From Amorphophallus konjac (taxonomy: Eukaryota > Streptophyta > Magnoliopsida > Alismatales > Araceae), in the NCBI GenBank assembly GCA_022559845.1, contig CM040118.1, forward strand, positions 445,840,053-445,904,052: a stretch of DNA of 64,000 nt. Reading direction: 5' to 3'. Both the position numbers and the translations under genes were made by a program. The notes beneath the pieces are model-generated. The model did no database searches. It was not told the DNA's origin and saw only the letters and a list, made by a program, of their open reading frames with translations. Below are positions 22,343 to 32,574 of this stretch, piece after piece (within the stretch, counting starts at the first letter, position 1; each line of letters opens with the position of its first letter).

Positions 22343-22768
22343 ATGCCTGCTCAATATGAAACATGCCTGGCTGAAGCTCTGCCGGAGGCCAACGTGACCT
22401 TCACTCAGGAGGACATGCTACTCCCCACTACCAGCCACAACAGACTGTTGTACATGAAAGGACATCTCAATGGCCGGGAGCTGAACAGGATTCTGTTGGA
22501 TCCCGGAGCAGCTGTCAACATCCTGCCATACAAGATATATGAGAGGCATTACTTCAATGTGTGCCTCAAAAAAGTCAGAGATATGCGTATTGCCGGCTTC
22601 AACCAGAAGTGTGAAGTGTCGCTAGGAGTAGCAGAATTCACACTCACTCGGGTGGACTTTGTTACGAGGGTGCAGTTTCATGTCATCGATTCCCGCACCT
22701 CGTACAAGGCGCTGCTTGGCCGTCCTTGGCTACATGAGAACATGGTGGTGCCCTCTACGCTCCACTAA
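22343..22768 (+). pseudogene. pro: Element T aspartic protease
   Basis: Motifs in order are RLLYMKGHLNGRELNRILLDPGAAVNILP (active site at about 22492-22506) and, 70 residues on, YKALLGRPWLHENMVVPSTLH, the phrase typical of Tat-lineage proteases. The catalytic triplet reads D-P-G instead of D-T/S-G; this may be a lineage trait or a mutation. A TAA stop directly after STLH is most simply a Gln codon (CAA) changed by C to T. The enzyme would cut the Gag-Pol polyprotein in the particle. Confidence 0.85.
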
Positions 22769-24055
22769 TGCATCAAATACAACCTGGAAGGGAAGGAGGA
22801 AAGAGTATTTACTGATCTCCACCCGTTCGAAGTATTCAAATGTCACCTGGCAGACGCCCCTCTATATGCAGAACGGTCGCAGAAGACCTCTGAAGCCAAG
22901 ACCTCCGCCGGTGCATCAAAAAGCACTTCCGGCGTCGACTGGTTCCCTCCGCCGCCGCGCGGGTATGTTAATCCCAAGACGGTCTCACACATCACCGTCA
23001 CCGGGGACGTGGGCAGGGTAACACCTCTCACCATCTACCCCAAAGCTAATGAAGCCAAGGTCGACCAGCAGCACGACCACATCGGGATCCCGGAAGGCCT
23101 TACCAAGCCAATTCTCGGCCTCGATAATATCACTGTCGAACCTTTCAAAGCTTGGGAGGTGGCGCAGATAGACGGCCCCAACAGCTTGTTTTACACAGCT
23201 GAGGAACACCCTACACGAGAAGATAATGATTATCATCTGCCTGAAGATATAGAAGACCCCTCCGTTCCCGTTCAGGGATTGGCATTTACAACAAATCAGA
23301 TGGCCAAGATGTTCCAAAAATAGCACATCCCCTCTGGCCAGCCTCGCAAGGAGAAAGAAGTGTTCCAGAAGCTGTGGTACCCCGCAAACCTGGACAAAGA
23401 GCTGAGATGTGTCTCTCAAGACCTAGGGTTGGGCTTCACCCTCGAGGAATATTATTATAGCGGGCGTTATGAAGTGGACACCATCTCCGCTTTTTACCCG
23501 ACTGAGGATAACTCACTGGGGGCAACTTTCGATGAACACCCAGCAGAGGCTGAACATACTAAACCAGCTCGACCAAGAGACTTGGAATCAGAAACCATAT
23601 TCCCCTACCGGTGTTGGGAGCAGGTCTATCCCGAGGAAGTGGCTCTTCAAGCCAAACTGGACACGGCTAGCAGTAGCGAAGCTGAAGATACTGAAGAAGC
23701 AGAGCTGCCTCCCTCTAGTGGCCCTCCTCTGATGATGATGTCAACACCTCTCGAACCAAGCGAGGAAGCCTCTTATAAGCCTGATCAAGAGATGAATGCT
23801 GCTAGAAAAGAAAAGGCTACCTCCACTGAAGATATGGTGATCCAAGAGGGCGGGACCTTCTCACCCCGTACCATGAAGTTGCAATGCTGCTCTAGCTCAG
23901 TAATAAACAATCACCGGTCCTTAACGACTGCAAGCCCGTCAGGAGGGGATGAGGCTGTTGACTCACCCCTCGAAAGTACAACTGAAGTGGATTTGCTGAC
24001 AGAGCAATTCACACAGCCACTATCAGCCGAACCGGAGATTCTTGATGAAGCTTAG
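22769..24055 (+). pseudogene. Element T protease-reverse transcriptase linker
   Basis: This long acidic segment includes CIKYNLEGKEERVF directly after the protease, VDWFPPPPRGYVNPKTVSH, and two ORF pieces (23009-23323 and 23360-24055) separated by a TAG. The second is 231 codons, rich in Glu, Ser and Pro, without a known fold. Tat elements carry a similar, poorly conserved spacer between protease and reverse transcriptase. I infer only that it was part of the polyprotein. Confidence 0.6.
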
Positions 24056-24117
24056 ATGTGGCAGAATGAGGAGACCGAGGTCCTCGACCTCGAAGATGAC
24101 ATACCCGCATACCCGAC

Positions 24118-25120
24118 TTGGTCGACCTCCAGTCGGCATCCCCGGAGATAGAAGACGGAGGCCAAGCCATAGTCGATGAACTGATAGAAGTCAACTTGGG
24201 AGACGAGGACGACCCCAGGCCGACCTTCCTCAATGCCCAGTTATCTGCTGAAGAACAGAAGCTGTACATCCAGCTACTACAAGAATATCGGGATTGCTTC
24301 ACTTGGACCTACAAAGAAATGCCCGGATTGAGCCCCGCAGTCTCACAGCATGAGCTAGCCATAAGCCCCGAAGCTGAGCTGGTGAAACAGCCGCCGCGGC
24401 GCATGAGGCCAGAGCTCATCACTCAAATATGCAAAGAAGTTGACAAGCTCATTGATGTGGATTTCGTTGAAGAAAATCAATACACCACGCGTGGCCGTGA
24501 AGAAGAAAAATGGGCAGATCCGGATATGTGTTGATTTCTGAGATCTGAACAAGGCATGTCCCAAGGATGACTTCCCACTACCGATAACGGAGGTCATGAT
24601 TGATGCCACGACTGGCCATGAAGCTCTATCATTTATGGACGGGTCATCCGGCTACAACCAGATATGGATCGCGGGACATGACCGGGTCTACACCACCTTC
24701 CGAACTCCCAAGGGCATTTATCACTACAAGAGGATGCCGCTCATACTGAAGAACGCCGGCGTAACTTACCAGCGGGCGATGACCAGAATATTTGATGAAC
24801 TGCTCTACCACAAGGTCGAGTGCTATATAGATGACCTGGTAGTCAAGACCAGAAAGAAATAAGGCCATCTGCAGGACCTCCGAGTTGTATTTCAAAGGCT
24901 CAGGCAGTATGAATTAAAGATGAACCCCATGAAGTGTGCGTTCGGAGTATCGAGCAGAAAATTCTTGGGATTCATTGTCAGATATTGGGGAATTGAGATA
25001 GACCCCGCAAAGATCAAGGCAATCCAGGAGTTACCCCCGCCAAGGAACCTCTCTGAACTGAGATCTCTACAAGGTTGCCCGACATACATCCGGCGGTTTA
25101 TATCTAACATGTCAGGGTGA
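24118..25120 (+). pseudogene. RT: Element T reverse transcriptase
   Basis: Domain motifs in order: LQEYRDCFTWTYKEMPGL (N-terminal), VDF-DLN-ACPKDDFPLP across a frameshift near 24500-24550, SFMDGSSGYNQI (motif A, catalytic Asp kept), YKRMPLILKNAGVTYQRAM, YIDDLVVKTRKK (Y-x-D-D catalytic box, 24826-24849) and LKMNPMKCAFGVSSRKFLGF, which is diagnostic of plant Tat/Athila-group Gypsy elements. A TAA interrupts after the YIDD box. It would copy the element's RNA into DNA in the particle. Confidence 0.9.
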
Positions 25121-25645
25121 TGCCATCCCTTTCACAAGCTAATGATGAAAAATGTTCCTTTTTATTGGGACGAAGAGTGCCAGACAGCCTTTGACAAGCT
25201 GAAGGATTATCTGAAGACTCCTCCAGTGCTGGGTGCACCGGTGAAAGGATGGCCGCTGATCCTCTACATAGTAGCCACATACAACTCCTTGGGGGCAATG
25301 CTAGCCTAGAACAATGAAGAAGGGAAGGAACAAGCCCTCTATTACCTCAGTTGAAGAATAGTCAGAACTGAGGAGAGATACACTTTTATAGAGAAGACCT
25401 GTCTGGCGCTAGTCTTCACAGTCAAGAAACTTCAACACTATATGCTGTCACATGAAATCAAGCTCATTTCCAAGGCAGATCTGCTTAAATATATCATGTC
25501 CCAACCGGCACTCAAAGACCGCCTAGGCAAATGGGCAGTGATTCTTATGGAGTTTGATATCTCCTACGTGCCGCAAAGGGCCGTCAAAGGCCAAGCCATT
25601 GCAGACTTCTTCGCTGAGCACCCAGTGCCAGAAGACTATCCGCTG
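25121..25645 (+). pseudogene. RH: Element T first RNase H domain (Gypsy type)
   Basis: WDEECQTAFDKLKDYL, then a region with PLILYIVATYNSLGAMLA in place of the usual Asp-bearing DAS motif, ALYYLS-RIV, EERYTFIEKTCLALVFTVKKLQHYM and DISYVPQRAVKGQAIADFFAEHP. Stops at 25308-25310 and 25354-25356 fit Gln and Arg codons changed by C to T. It would remove the RNA strand after reverse transcription. The missing first Asp (LYIVATYNS) is also usual in this lineage, where the second RNase H is thought to supply the activity. Confidence 0.85.
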
Positions 25646-25683
25646 GAGCCGGAGCTTCCTGAAGATGAGACCCTAGAGGTCAG

Positions 25684-26229
25684 CCAAGTACAGCCCTCAT
25701 TGTGGCTGTTATACTTTGACGGTGCATCCAGAATTGATACCCCGACGACTGGGTCAGCTAGAGTCAGGGCAGGGGCAGGCATAGTCCTGAAATCTCCAGA
25801 GGGAGAAGTCATATATACATCATGTTCAATAAACAAGCCTTGCACAAATAATGAAGCAGAATATGAAGCCCAAATAATCGGGCTGCAGATTACTCTGTCC
25901 ATGGAATTCAGATGCTGGAAGCATTCGGGGATTCCATGCTAGTTATAAAACAGTTGGAAGGAGAGTTCGATGTGCGGAAGCAAGAACTCCTCCCTTATTA
26001 CCAGCTGGCACTCCGCCTGATGACAAGATTCTATTTCATCAGCATCAAACACATCAATCGAGGACATAATGCTCAAGCAGGTGCCCTCGCAAAGCTAGCC
26101 AGTTCTTTGGCAATCTCGCCAGACACAAGCCTGAATATAACAGTAATTAACCGGCGGCAAGTTCCCAGTGTGACAGAGGTCCTGACCGATGAACAAGAAG
26201 ATGAAGTGGCAACAGTGGAAGAAATCTAG
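25684..26229 (+). pseudogene. aRH: Element T second (archaeal-type) RNase H
   Basis: WLLYFDGAS (first catalytic Asp, about 25702-25728), GAGIVLKSPEGEVI, CTNNEAEYEAQIIGL (catalytic Glu, about 25840-25885), then after a frameshift near 25905 FGDSMLVIKQLEGEF (third acid) and ISIKHINRGHNAQAGALAKLA. In the last motif the usual N-x-x-A-D-x-L-A has Gly where the fourth acid should be. A duplicated RNase H of this type between the first RNase H and integrase is a hallmark of Tat-lineage elements. Confidence 0.9.
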
Positions 26230-26339
26230 CAGCCCGATTGATAGGAACATCTCCTACATTGGTTTCAACACCAATAGCTCCCGAAAGAAAAAGAACAAAG
26301 AATGAAGCTTCTGAGGGTCAAAGACTCTTATGAAATGAG

Positions 26340-27487
26340 GAACGAACTTTGTTCCGGATAATGGCGGATGCCCAAAAAAAGATCTTACTTTGCTGCTTGT
26401 CTCCAGTAGAAGCCTGGCAAGTAATGCAAGAAGTCCATGCCAGGTCAGCCGGGGCACATCAGGCCGGTCAAAAAATGAAAATTGAAATAAAGAAGCTGGG
26501 CTACTACTGGCCCTCTATGTTTGACGACTGCTGCAAGTTCGCTAAAGCCTACCAGAGGTGTCAGGAATATGACACTGTGTCGAGAAGACCACCGGCGCCG
26601 CTGCATCCTACCGTACCAAGTTGGACATTTGCTCAATGGGGTACAGACGTGGTAGGGCCGCTACCAGCATCTTCATCAGGGTGCAAATATATCTTAGCGG
26701 CAACAGATTACTTCTCCAGATGGGCAGAAGTAATAGCACTAAGAGAAGTGATAGGAGAATTGGTCGCCAGATTCTTCCGACAAAATATAATATTCGGTTT
26801 GGAGTCCCCAGCCGAATTATCTCAGACAATGGCAGTCACTTCAAGAATCAGAAGGTGTACCGACTGACCGACAAATACAAGATTGACTGGAGAACATCAT
26901 CTCCCTACTACCCTCAAGCCAATGGACTTGTAGAAGCCTTCAATAAAACGCTATGCACCCTGCTAGCAAAGACTGTTAAGGCTAATAAAAGAGATTGGGA
27001 AGAAAGGATGTACGAAGCACTCTGGGCTTATCGTACAGTTTACAAAACCCCAACTGGTTGCTCGCCTTACTCCCTCGTGTATGGGTCGGAGGCTGTGGTG
27101 CCAATCGAATTAGAGGTCCCCTCGTTGTGAGTCGCCATCCAGCATGGGTTGGTTAGCAACGAGCGTCTCTATTCGCAACAAAATATCCAACTCTACCAAG
27201 CTCGCATGGCCCGTGCTTTCGATAAGCTGGTCAAAGGGTGAGAATTCAAGAAAGGTGACCTAGTAATGGTCAAGAGAAGAGAAGTGATGGCCTCCAACCC
27301 CAAAGGGAAGTTGGTTGAAAACTAGGTCGGACCATATATTGTATGCCGGGTATATGAGGGAGGTGCCTACGTTCTTGTAGATCACAAGGGAGTAGCTCAG
27401 TTCTCCCCTCTTAATGGGAAACATATGAAGTTGTACCACGCAGCCCCACCGGTATTCCCAGAATGCTCGAAACCCACCTTGGTCTAG
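26340..27487 (+). pseudogene. INT: Element T integrase, no chromodomain
   Basis: The zinc-binding region (26430-26580) keeps the His residues (EVHARSAGAHQAG) but reads CKFAKAYQRCQ, so the first Cys of the C-x2-C pair is Tyr. The catalytic core has WGTDVVGPLP (first Asp), ISDNGSHF (second Asp, about 26810-26835, after a frameshift) and SPYYPQANGLVEAFNK (Glu). The C-terminal GPYIV motif lies at about 27330, with EFKKGDLVMVKRR before it. In-frame stops at 27128-27130, 27239-27241 and 27325-27327 fit Arg and Trp codons. There is no chromodomain, as expected for Tat elements. Confidence 0.9.
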
Positions 27488-27499
27488 TGGCACTCCGCC

Positions 27500-28035
27500 C
27501 TGACCGAGCTCTCAAAAAGATACAATATCGCCATTACGGACCTTACGTCCAAGTCGGCGAAATCCTTCCTTTGCGTTAGCATTAATCCCTTGCTAACGAA
27601 TAAACCCCCTTTTCGACGCAAGACTCTGTGTCCCAGCCTACTCTCTTGCAATATCGCCATTACAGGCCTTACGTCCGAATCGGCGAAAATCCCTCCTTTG
27701 CGTTGGTATTCATCCTTACCAACGAATAAACCCCCTTTCGGCGTAAGACTTCGTGTCCCAGCCAACTCTCTTGTAATATCGCCGTTACGGGCCTTACATT
27801 CGAATCGGCGAAAATCCCTCCTTTGCGTTGGTATTCATCCTTACCAACGAATAAACCCCTCTTTCGGCGCAAGGCTGCGTGCCCTAGCCGACTTCTGCAC
27901 ATTATCGCCACTACGGACCTTACGTCCGAATCGGCATGAAAACTCATCCCTTGCATTGGTATTTGTCCTTACCGACGAAAAAACCCTCTTTCGACACAAG
28001 GCTGCGTGCCCTAGCCAACTGTCATATGCTACTAT
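27500..28035. repeat. 126-bp tandem array after the integrase of element T
   Basis: Four units begin (C/T)AATATCGCCATTACGG near 27523, 27650, 27773 and 27900 and include CGAATCGGCGAAAATCCCTCC and ACGAATAAACCCC. It begins within 15 bp of the end of the integrase reading, so it is the 3' untranslated region. The period is a multiple of three and long frames cross it on both strands, but these carry no domain. Confidence 0.85.
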
Positions 28036-28124
28036 GTAGAGTCAAACGTCACATGATTGACCCATCCTCGTTTTCTCACTCCATAAAAAAAATAAAAAAT
28101 AAAAAAATGAATGAAAGAAAAGAA

Positions 28125-28345
28125 AAATGAGGCTTAAAATAGAGGTGCCTCGCCGGCCTTGTTCCTACACCAGGACAAGGGCAAAAATGGCTATAACCCA
28201 GCTGCGGTGAAAATCCGAAAGGGCACTGCAGGCAAAATCGGGTATCCCGCCACGTAAAAATCAGCAAGGGCACGTGGGCAAAAGCAAGAGGGGGCTGGCT
28301 TCGGCAAAAACCTGAAAGGGCGCTTAAGCCAGTAATGTGGTAATT
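28125..28345. repeat. Module flanking the 123-bp array, left copy
   Basis: A ~210-bp segment from ATGAGGCTTAAAATAGAGG to GCGCTTAAGCCAGTAATGTG recurs at 30243-30465 on the far side of the array in the same orientation, with two short variable stretches. It holds three GAAAnCC(G/T)nAAGGGC words, spaced ~50-60 bp. No coding or RNA-gene assignment is possible from sequence alone. Confidence 0.85.
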
Positions 28346-28429
28346 TAAAGTTCCTCTTCACCCTCATCCTAATGAAACTCCGAAAAGGACGATCACCACA
28401 AGTCCCGCCGGAGATATTTTCTCTCTACA

Positions 28430-30180
28430 AACAGTGTTCGACCCTTGTCATCATCGGCAAGATCGGTCAATGTTTCCCTTAGCTTGGACCCTTCATCCTC
28501 GTTACTGAATAAGCCTCCTTTGCTTCAGCATTTAACCAATGTCGATGAACAAGCCAGTGTTCGACCCTTGTCATCATTGGTAAGACCGGTCGGTGTTTCC
28601 CTTAGCTTGGACCCTTCATCCTCGTTAATGAATAAACCTCCTTTGCTTCGGCATTTAACCAATGTCGATGAACAAGTTAGTGTTCGACCCTTGTCATCAT
28701 CGGCAAGACCGGTCGACGTTTTCTTAACTTGGACCCTCCGTCCTCGTTAATGAATAAGCCTCCTTTGCTTCGGCATTTAACCAATGTCGATGAACAAGCC
28801 AGTGTTCGACCCTTGTCATCATCGGCAAGACCGGTCAGCGTTTCCCTTAACTTGGACCCTTCATCCTCGTTAATGAATAAACCTCCTTTGCTTCGGCATT
28901 TAACCAATGTCGATGAACAAGCCAGTGTTCGACCCTTGTCATCATCGGCAAGACCGGTCGGCGTTTCCCTTAACTTGGACTCTTCGTCCTCGTTAATGAA
29001 TAAACCTCCTTTACTTCGGCATTTAACCAATGTCGATGAACAAGCCAGCGATCGACCCTTGCCATCATCGGCAAGACCGGTCGACGTTTCCCTTAACTTG
29101 GACCCTCCATCCTCGTTAATGAATAAGCCTCCTTTGCTTCGACATTTAACCAATGTCGATGAACAAGCCAGTGTTCGACCCTTGTCATCATCGACAAGAC
29201 CAGTCGGCGTTTCCCTTAACTTAGACCCTCCGTCCTCGTTAATGAATAAACCTCCTTTACTTCGGCATTTAACCAATGTCGATGAACAAGCCAGCGTTCG
29301 ACCCTTGTCATCATCGGCAAGACCGGTCGACGTTTCCCTTAACTTGGACCCTCCGTCCTCGTTAATGAATAAGCCTCCTTTGCTTCGGCATTTAACCAAT
29401 GTCGATGAATAAACACTGTTCGACCCTTGTCATCATCGGCAAGACCGGTCGGCATTTTCTTAACTTGGACCTTCCGTCCTCGTTAATGAATAAATCTCTT
29501 TTGCTTCGGCATTTAACCAATGTTGATGAACAAGCAAGTGTTCGACCCTTGTCATCATCGGCAAGATCGATCGGTGTTTCCCTTAACTTGGACCCTTCAT
29601 CCTCATTAATGAATAAGTCTCCTTTGCTTCGGCATTTAACCAACATCGATGATCAAGCCAGTGTTCGACCCTTGTCATCATCGGCAAGATCGATCGACGT
29701 TTCCCTTAGCTTGGACCCTTCGTCCTCGTTAATGAATAAACCTCCTTTGCTTCGGTATTTAACCAATGTCGATGAACAAGCTAGTGTTCGACCCTTGTCA
29801 TCATCGGCAAGATCGGTCGACGTTTCCCTTAACTTGAACCTTCGTCCTCGTTAATGAATAAATCTCCTTTGCTTCGGCATTTAACCAATGTTGATGAGCA
29901 AACCAGTGTTCGACCCTTGTCATCGTCGGCAAGATCGGTCGACGTTTCCCTTAGCTTGGACCCGTCGTCCTCGTTAATGAATAAACCTCTTTGCTTCGAC
30001 ATTTAGCCAATGTCGATGAACAAACAGTGTTCGACCCTTGCCATCATCGGCAAGATCGGTCGACGTTCCCCTTAACTTGGACCTTCCGTCCTTGTTAATG
30101 AATATACCTTTGCTTCGACATTTAGCTAATGTCGATGAACAAACCTGCATTTGACCATTGTCATCATCGGCAAGGCTGTT
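28430..30180. repeat. 123-bp tandem array, about 14 copies
   Basis: Units run GTGTTCGACCCTTGTCATCATCGG-CAAGACCGGTCG-…-CTTCGGCATTTAACC-AATGTCGATGAACAAGCC. The period is exactly 41 codons for most of the array, so one plus frame (28729-29412, 227 codons) and one minus frame (28677-29399, 240 codons) stay open as 41-residue repeats; later copies have small indels that shift frame. The core contains the palindrome GACCGGTC. It belongs to the 3' untranslated arrays of element T. Confidence 0.9.
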
Positions 30181-30242
30181 CAACATCCCATTAGCCCTTA
30201 TCCATTCTGGATTCATTCCGTGAGTCAAGTGCAAAAAAAAAG

Positions 30243-30470
30243 AAAGAAATGAGGCTTAAAATAGAGGTGCCTCACCACACTTACTCGGATATTCTGAGTA
30301 AGGGCAAAAATGGCTCTAACCCAGTTGCGGTGAAAACCCGAAAGGGCGCCGCAGGCAAAATCGGGTACCCTGTCACGTGAAAACCTGCAAGGGCGCGTGG
30401 GCAAAAGCAAGAGGGGGCTGGCTTCGGCGAAAACCTGTAAGGGCGCTTAAGTCAGTAATGTGACAAAAAA
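30243..30470. repeat. Module flanking the 123-bp array, right copy
   Basis: It matches 28125-28345 in the same orientation. The variable stretch after GTGCCTC reads ACCACACTTACTCGG here and GCCGGCCTTGTTCC in the left copy. The placement shows that the array and one module were duplicated together or that the array expanded between two modules. Confidence 0.85.
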
Positions 30471-30539
30471 ATGAGGAATAAAAAAGAATGATGACGATGA
30501 AATAATGAGGTCATATTCTCATTTGTCACTTAATTCCCA

Positions 30540-31220
30540 CAAAGGTTCCCGTGCGAGCCTTGCGCCTATGAACATGCCTTTGCTTCGGCATTTATCCAAT
30601 GCCGATGAATAAGCTGCCATTGACCCTTGTCACCATCGACAAGACCGGTCAATACTCCCTTAACCTAGACCTTCCGTCTACGTTAATGAACAAACTCTTT
30701 GCTTCGGCATCTATCCAATGCCGATGAACAAGCCACTATTGACCCTTGTCACCATCGGCAAGCCCGGTCAATATTCCCTTAACCCGGACCTTCCGTCCCC
30801 GCTAATGAACAAACCCTTTGCTTCGGCATTTATCCAATGTCGATGAACAAGCTACTATTGACCCTTGTCACCATCGGCAAGACCGGTCAATATTCCCTTA
30901 ACCCGGACCTTCCATCCCCGTTAATGAATAAACCTATCCTTGCTTCGGCATTTATCCAGTGCCGATGAACAAGCTACTATTGACCCTTGTCACCATCGGC
31001 AAGACCGGTCAACATCCCCTTAACCCGACCTTATGTCCTCGTTAATGAATAAACCTTCTTTGCTTTGGCATTTATCCAATACCAATGAATAAGCTATCAA
31101 TGACCCTTGTCATCATCGACAAGATCGGTCAGTGTTTTCCTTAACCCGGCCCTTACGTCTGTGTTAATGAGCAAACCTCCCTTTGCCTCAGCCTTAAACC
31201 CGTGCCGACGAACAAACCTG
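30540..31220. repeat. ~120-bp array, diverged sister of the 123-bp array
   Basis: Five to six units share GCTTCGGCATTTATCCAATGCCGATGAA, TTGACCCTTGTCACCATCGGCAAG and CCTTAACCCGGACCTTCCGTC with the 123-bp array but differ consistently (TATCCAATGCC for TAACCAATGTC; CAATATTCCC for CGACGTTTCCC). They form a separate subfamily downstream of the right module. Small indels give a period near 120 bp. Confidence 0.85.
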
Positions 31221-31229
31221 CCAACAACC

Positions 31230-31580
31230 TTTGTCGCCTACAGCAAGGTCTACAAATAAACCTCTGGTTCTACCCTCCGGCCCTTGATGGCCCGTAAACC
31301 TCCCTCCTTATCCCCTGGCGCTCGGCCGAGGCGGATCAGTGGTCCTAAGGTGAAGTTGCGCTGTGGTGGAGCGAACCCCTCGCCCCTTCCCTGAAGGTGT
31401 GAGCACTCTCCTACCCTAGCAACTGGCATACCCCGGACTTAATAAATTAGCTCAGCAAGCAGATATGCAAAATAAGGCAACAAAAGTTTCTATTCAAACA
31501 TAAAGGGAAAGATACATGTTACCCAGGGCACACCCCCCCCCCAGAATACGTGAAGGTTCACAAAAAGAAGAGAAAATGAT
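31230..31580. other. Spacer between arrays and antisense ORF; nothing recognised
   Basis: GC-rich at the left with no open frame of note, then AT-richer with a run of nine C near 31532. It may hold the promoter-distal end of the antisense ORF transcript, but no signal is distinctive. Confidence 0.35.
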
Positions 31581-31584
31581 AAAG

Positions 31585-32365
31585 CTATTGCAGCGAGCGA
31601 CGGAAGATGACCTCGAACTCCAGCAGCCCTAAGGACGGGTAACGGGCCAGCTCCTGTAGACGGGTTTCTTTGGCCTGCAGTCGCACCAATTTCTCCTCAA
31701 GAGATACAACATGCTCTTCTGCCAGCTCAGCCACCTCTGTATGTTGGACCCATAATTGGTCAGACAATTCCAATTCTGCTTCAGCCCGGTCAAGTTCGAC
31801 GCGGAGCTCGATTATCCGAGTCTTCAAAGAATCCCGGTGCTGGCTAGAATTGTCGGCTGCATCCAGCATCTACTGGGCAGTTCCTCTGGATGACTGAAGG
31901 GCAGTCTGACACTCTGCCCTTTCAAGTTTGGTGGCTGCCATTTGATCTATCAAGCTGTGGTCGATGAATTCTCTCATGTTCGCGTGCTTTAGAGCAGAAT
32001 TACCCGCTGCACCCAGTCCTCCACAGGGAAGCCAAAGGCCAACAAGGAGCGGGAGAGGTGTTCTGCAAGACCCCTCAAGTGCACATAAGCTAAGTCTGGG
32101 CGAGCTGTCACGGTCTCCCGCAATGTCTCCAGATACTGCCACACTAGGCCACTCGATGATTGCAAACCAAGTGACGGCGTATCCGGGAGATGAAACTCCA
32201 CACTGCTGTCAACCGTAGCCCAAATGTCATCGCTCGGCGTAGAAGACGAGGATGGTATATCTTGCAAGGCACCCGCATCAAGACTGGCCCCAGCAGATAA
32301 TGCAACAGCGGGACTGTCAATGATAGCTACTTCTCTCCCAACCTCTAGCGAGAGAGTCGTGCCGT
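31585..32365 (-). pseudogene. Antisense additional ORF of element T (coiled-coil protein), broken
   Basis: Read on the minus strand, about 260 codons run from near 32365 to a stop at 31585-31587, with one frameshift near 32000-32020 and one stop (31870-31872) before MLDAADNSSQH. The N-terminal part includes VWQYLETLRETV and LAEHLSRSLLAFGFPVEDW. The C-terminal ~95 residues (LKTRIIELRVELDRAEAELE, then EEHVVSLEEKLVRLQAKETRL) have clear heptad spacing, so a coiled coil. It lies between the integrase arrays and the 3' LTR in antisense, where other Tat elements are known to carry extra ORFs. I do not recognise the family and claim no function. Confidence 0.6.
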
Positions 32366-32560
32366 ATTAACCCTCTTCACTTCAAAGGGTGCATCAAAAA
32401 GAGCCGCGCCGTATTAACCAAAGCCCCATGGCTACGCCGGATTAACCACCGCGCCGGGTTTAAGGGCCATTCCAAGCCTATGTCACCCAGACTAGAAATC
32501 TGCCCAAACGGAGCTCATCCGCTAGTCCCGCTTCACTCGTGCCTTGCTCGCAGCACTCAC

Positions 32561-32574
32561 GGTTGGGGGGCATT
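32561..32574 (+). promoter_or_regulatory. Polypurine tract of element T
   Basis: GGTTGGGGGGCATT ends directly before TGTTGACAC, the LTR start. A G-rich purine run at this place primes plus-strand DNA synthesis in LTR retrotransposons. It fixes the 3' LTR start at 32575. Confidence 0.8.

Noticed and set aside
28677..29412. Two long opposite-strand frames (240 and 227 codons) as protein genes
   Set aside because: Both are translations of a 123-bp tandem array in an untranslated region; there is no domain and no start context. The frame-keeping is reported as an observation instead.
27500..31220. CRISPR-like array
   Set aside because: Units of 120-126 bp are contiguous and similar throughout, with no short repeat/unique spacer structure, and the setting is a plant retrotransposon.
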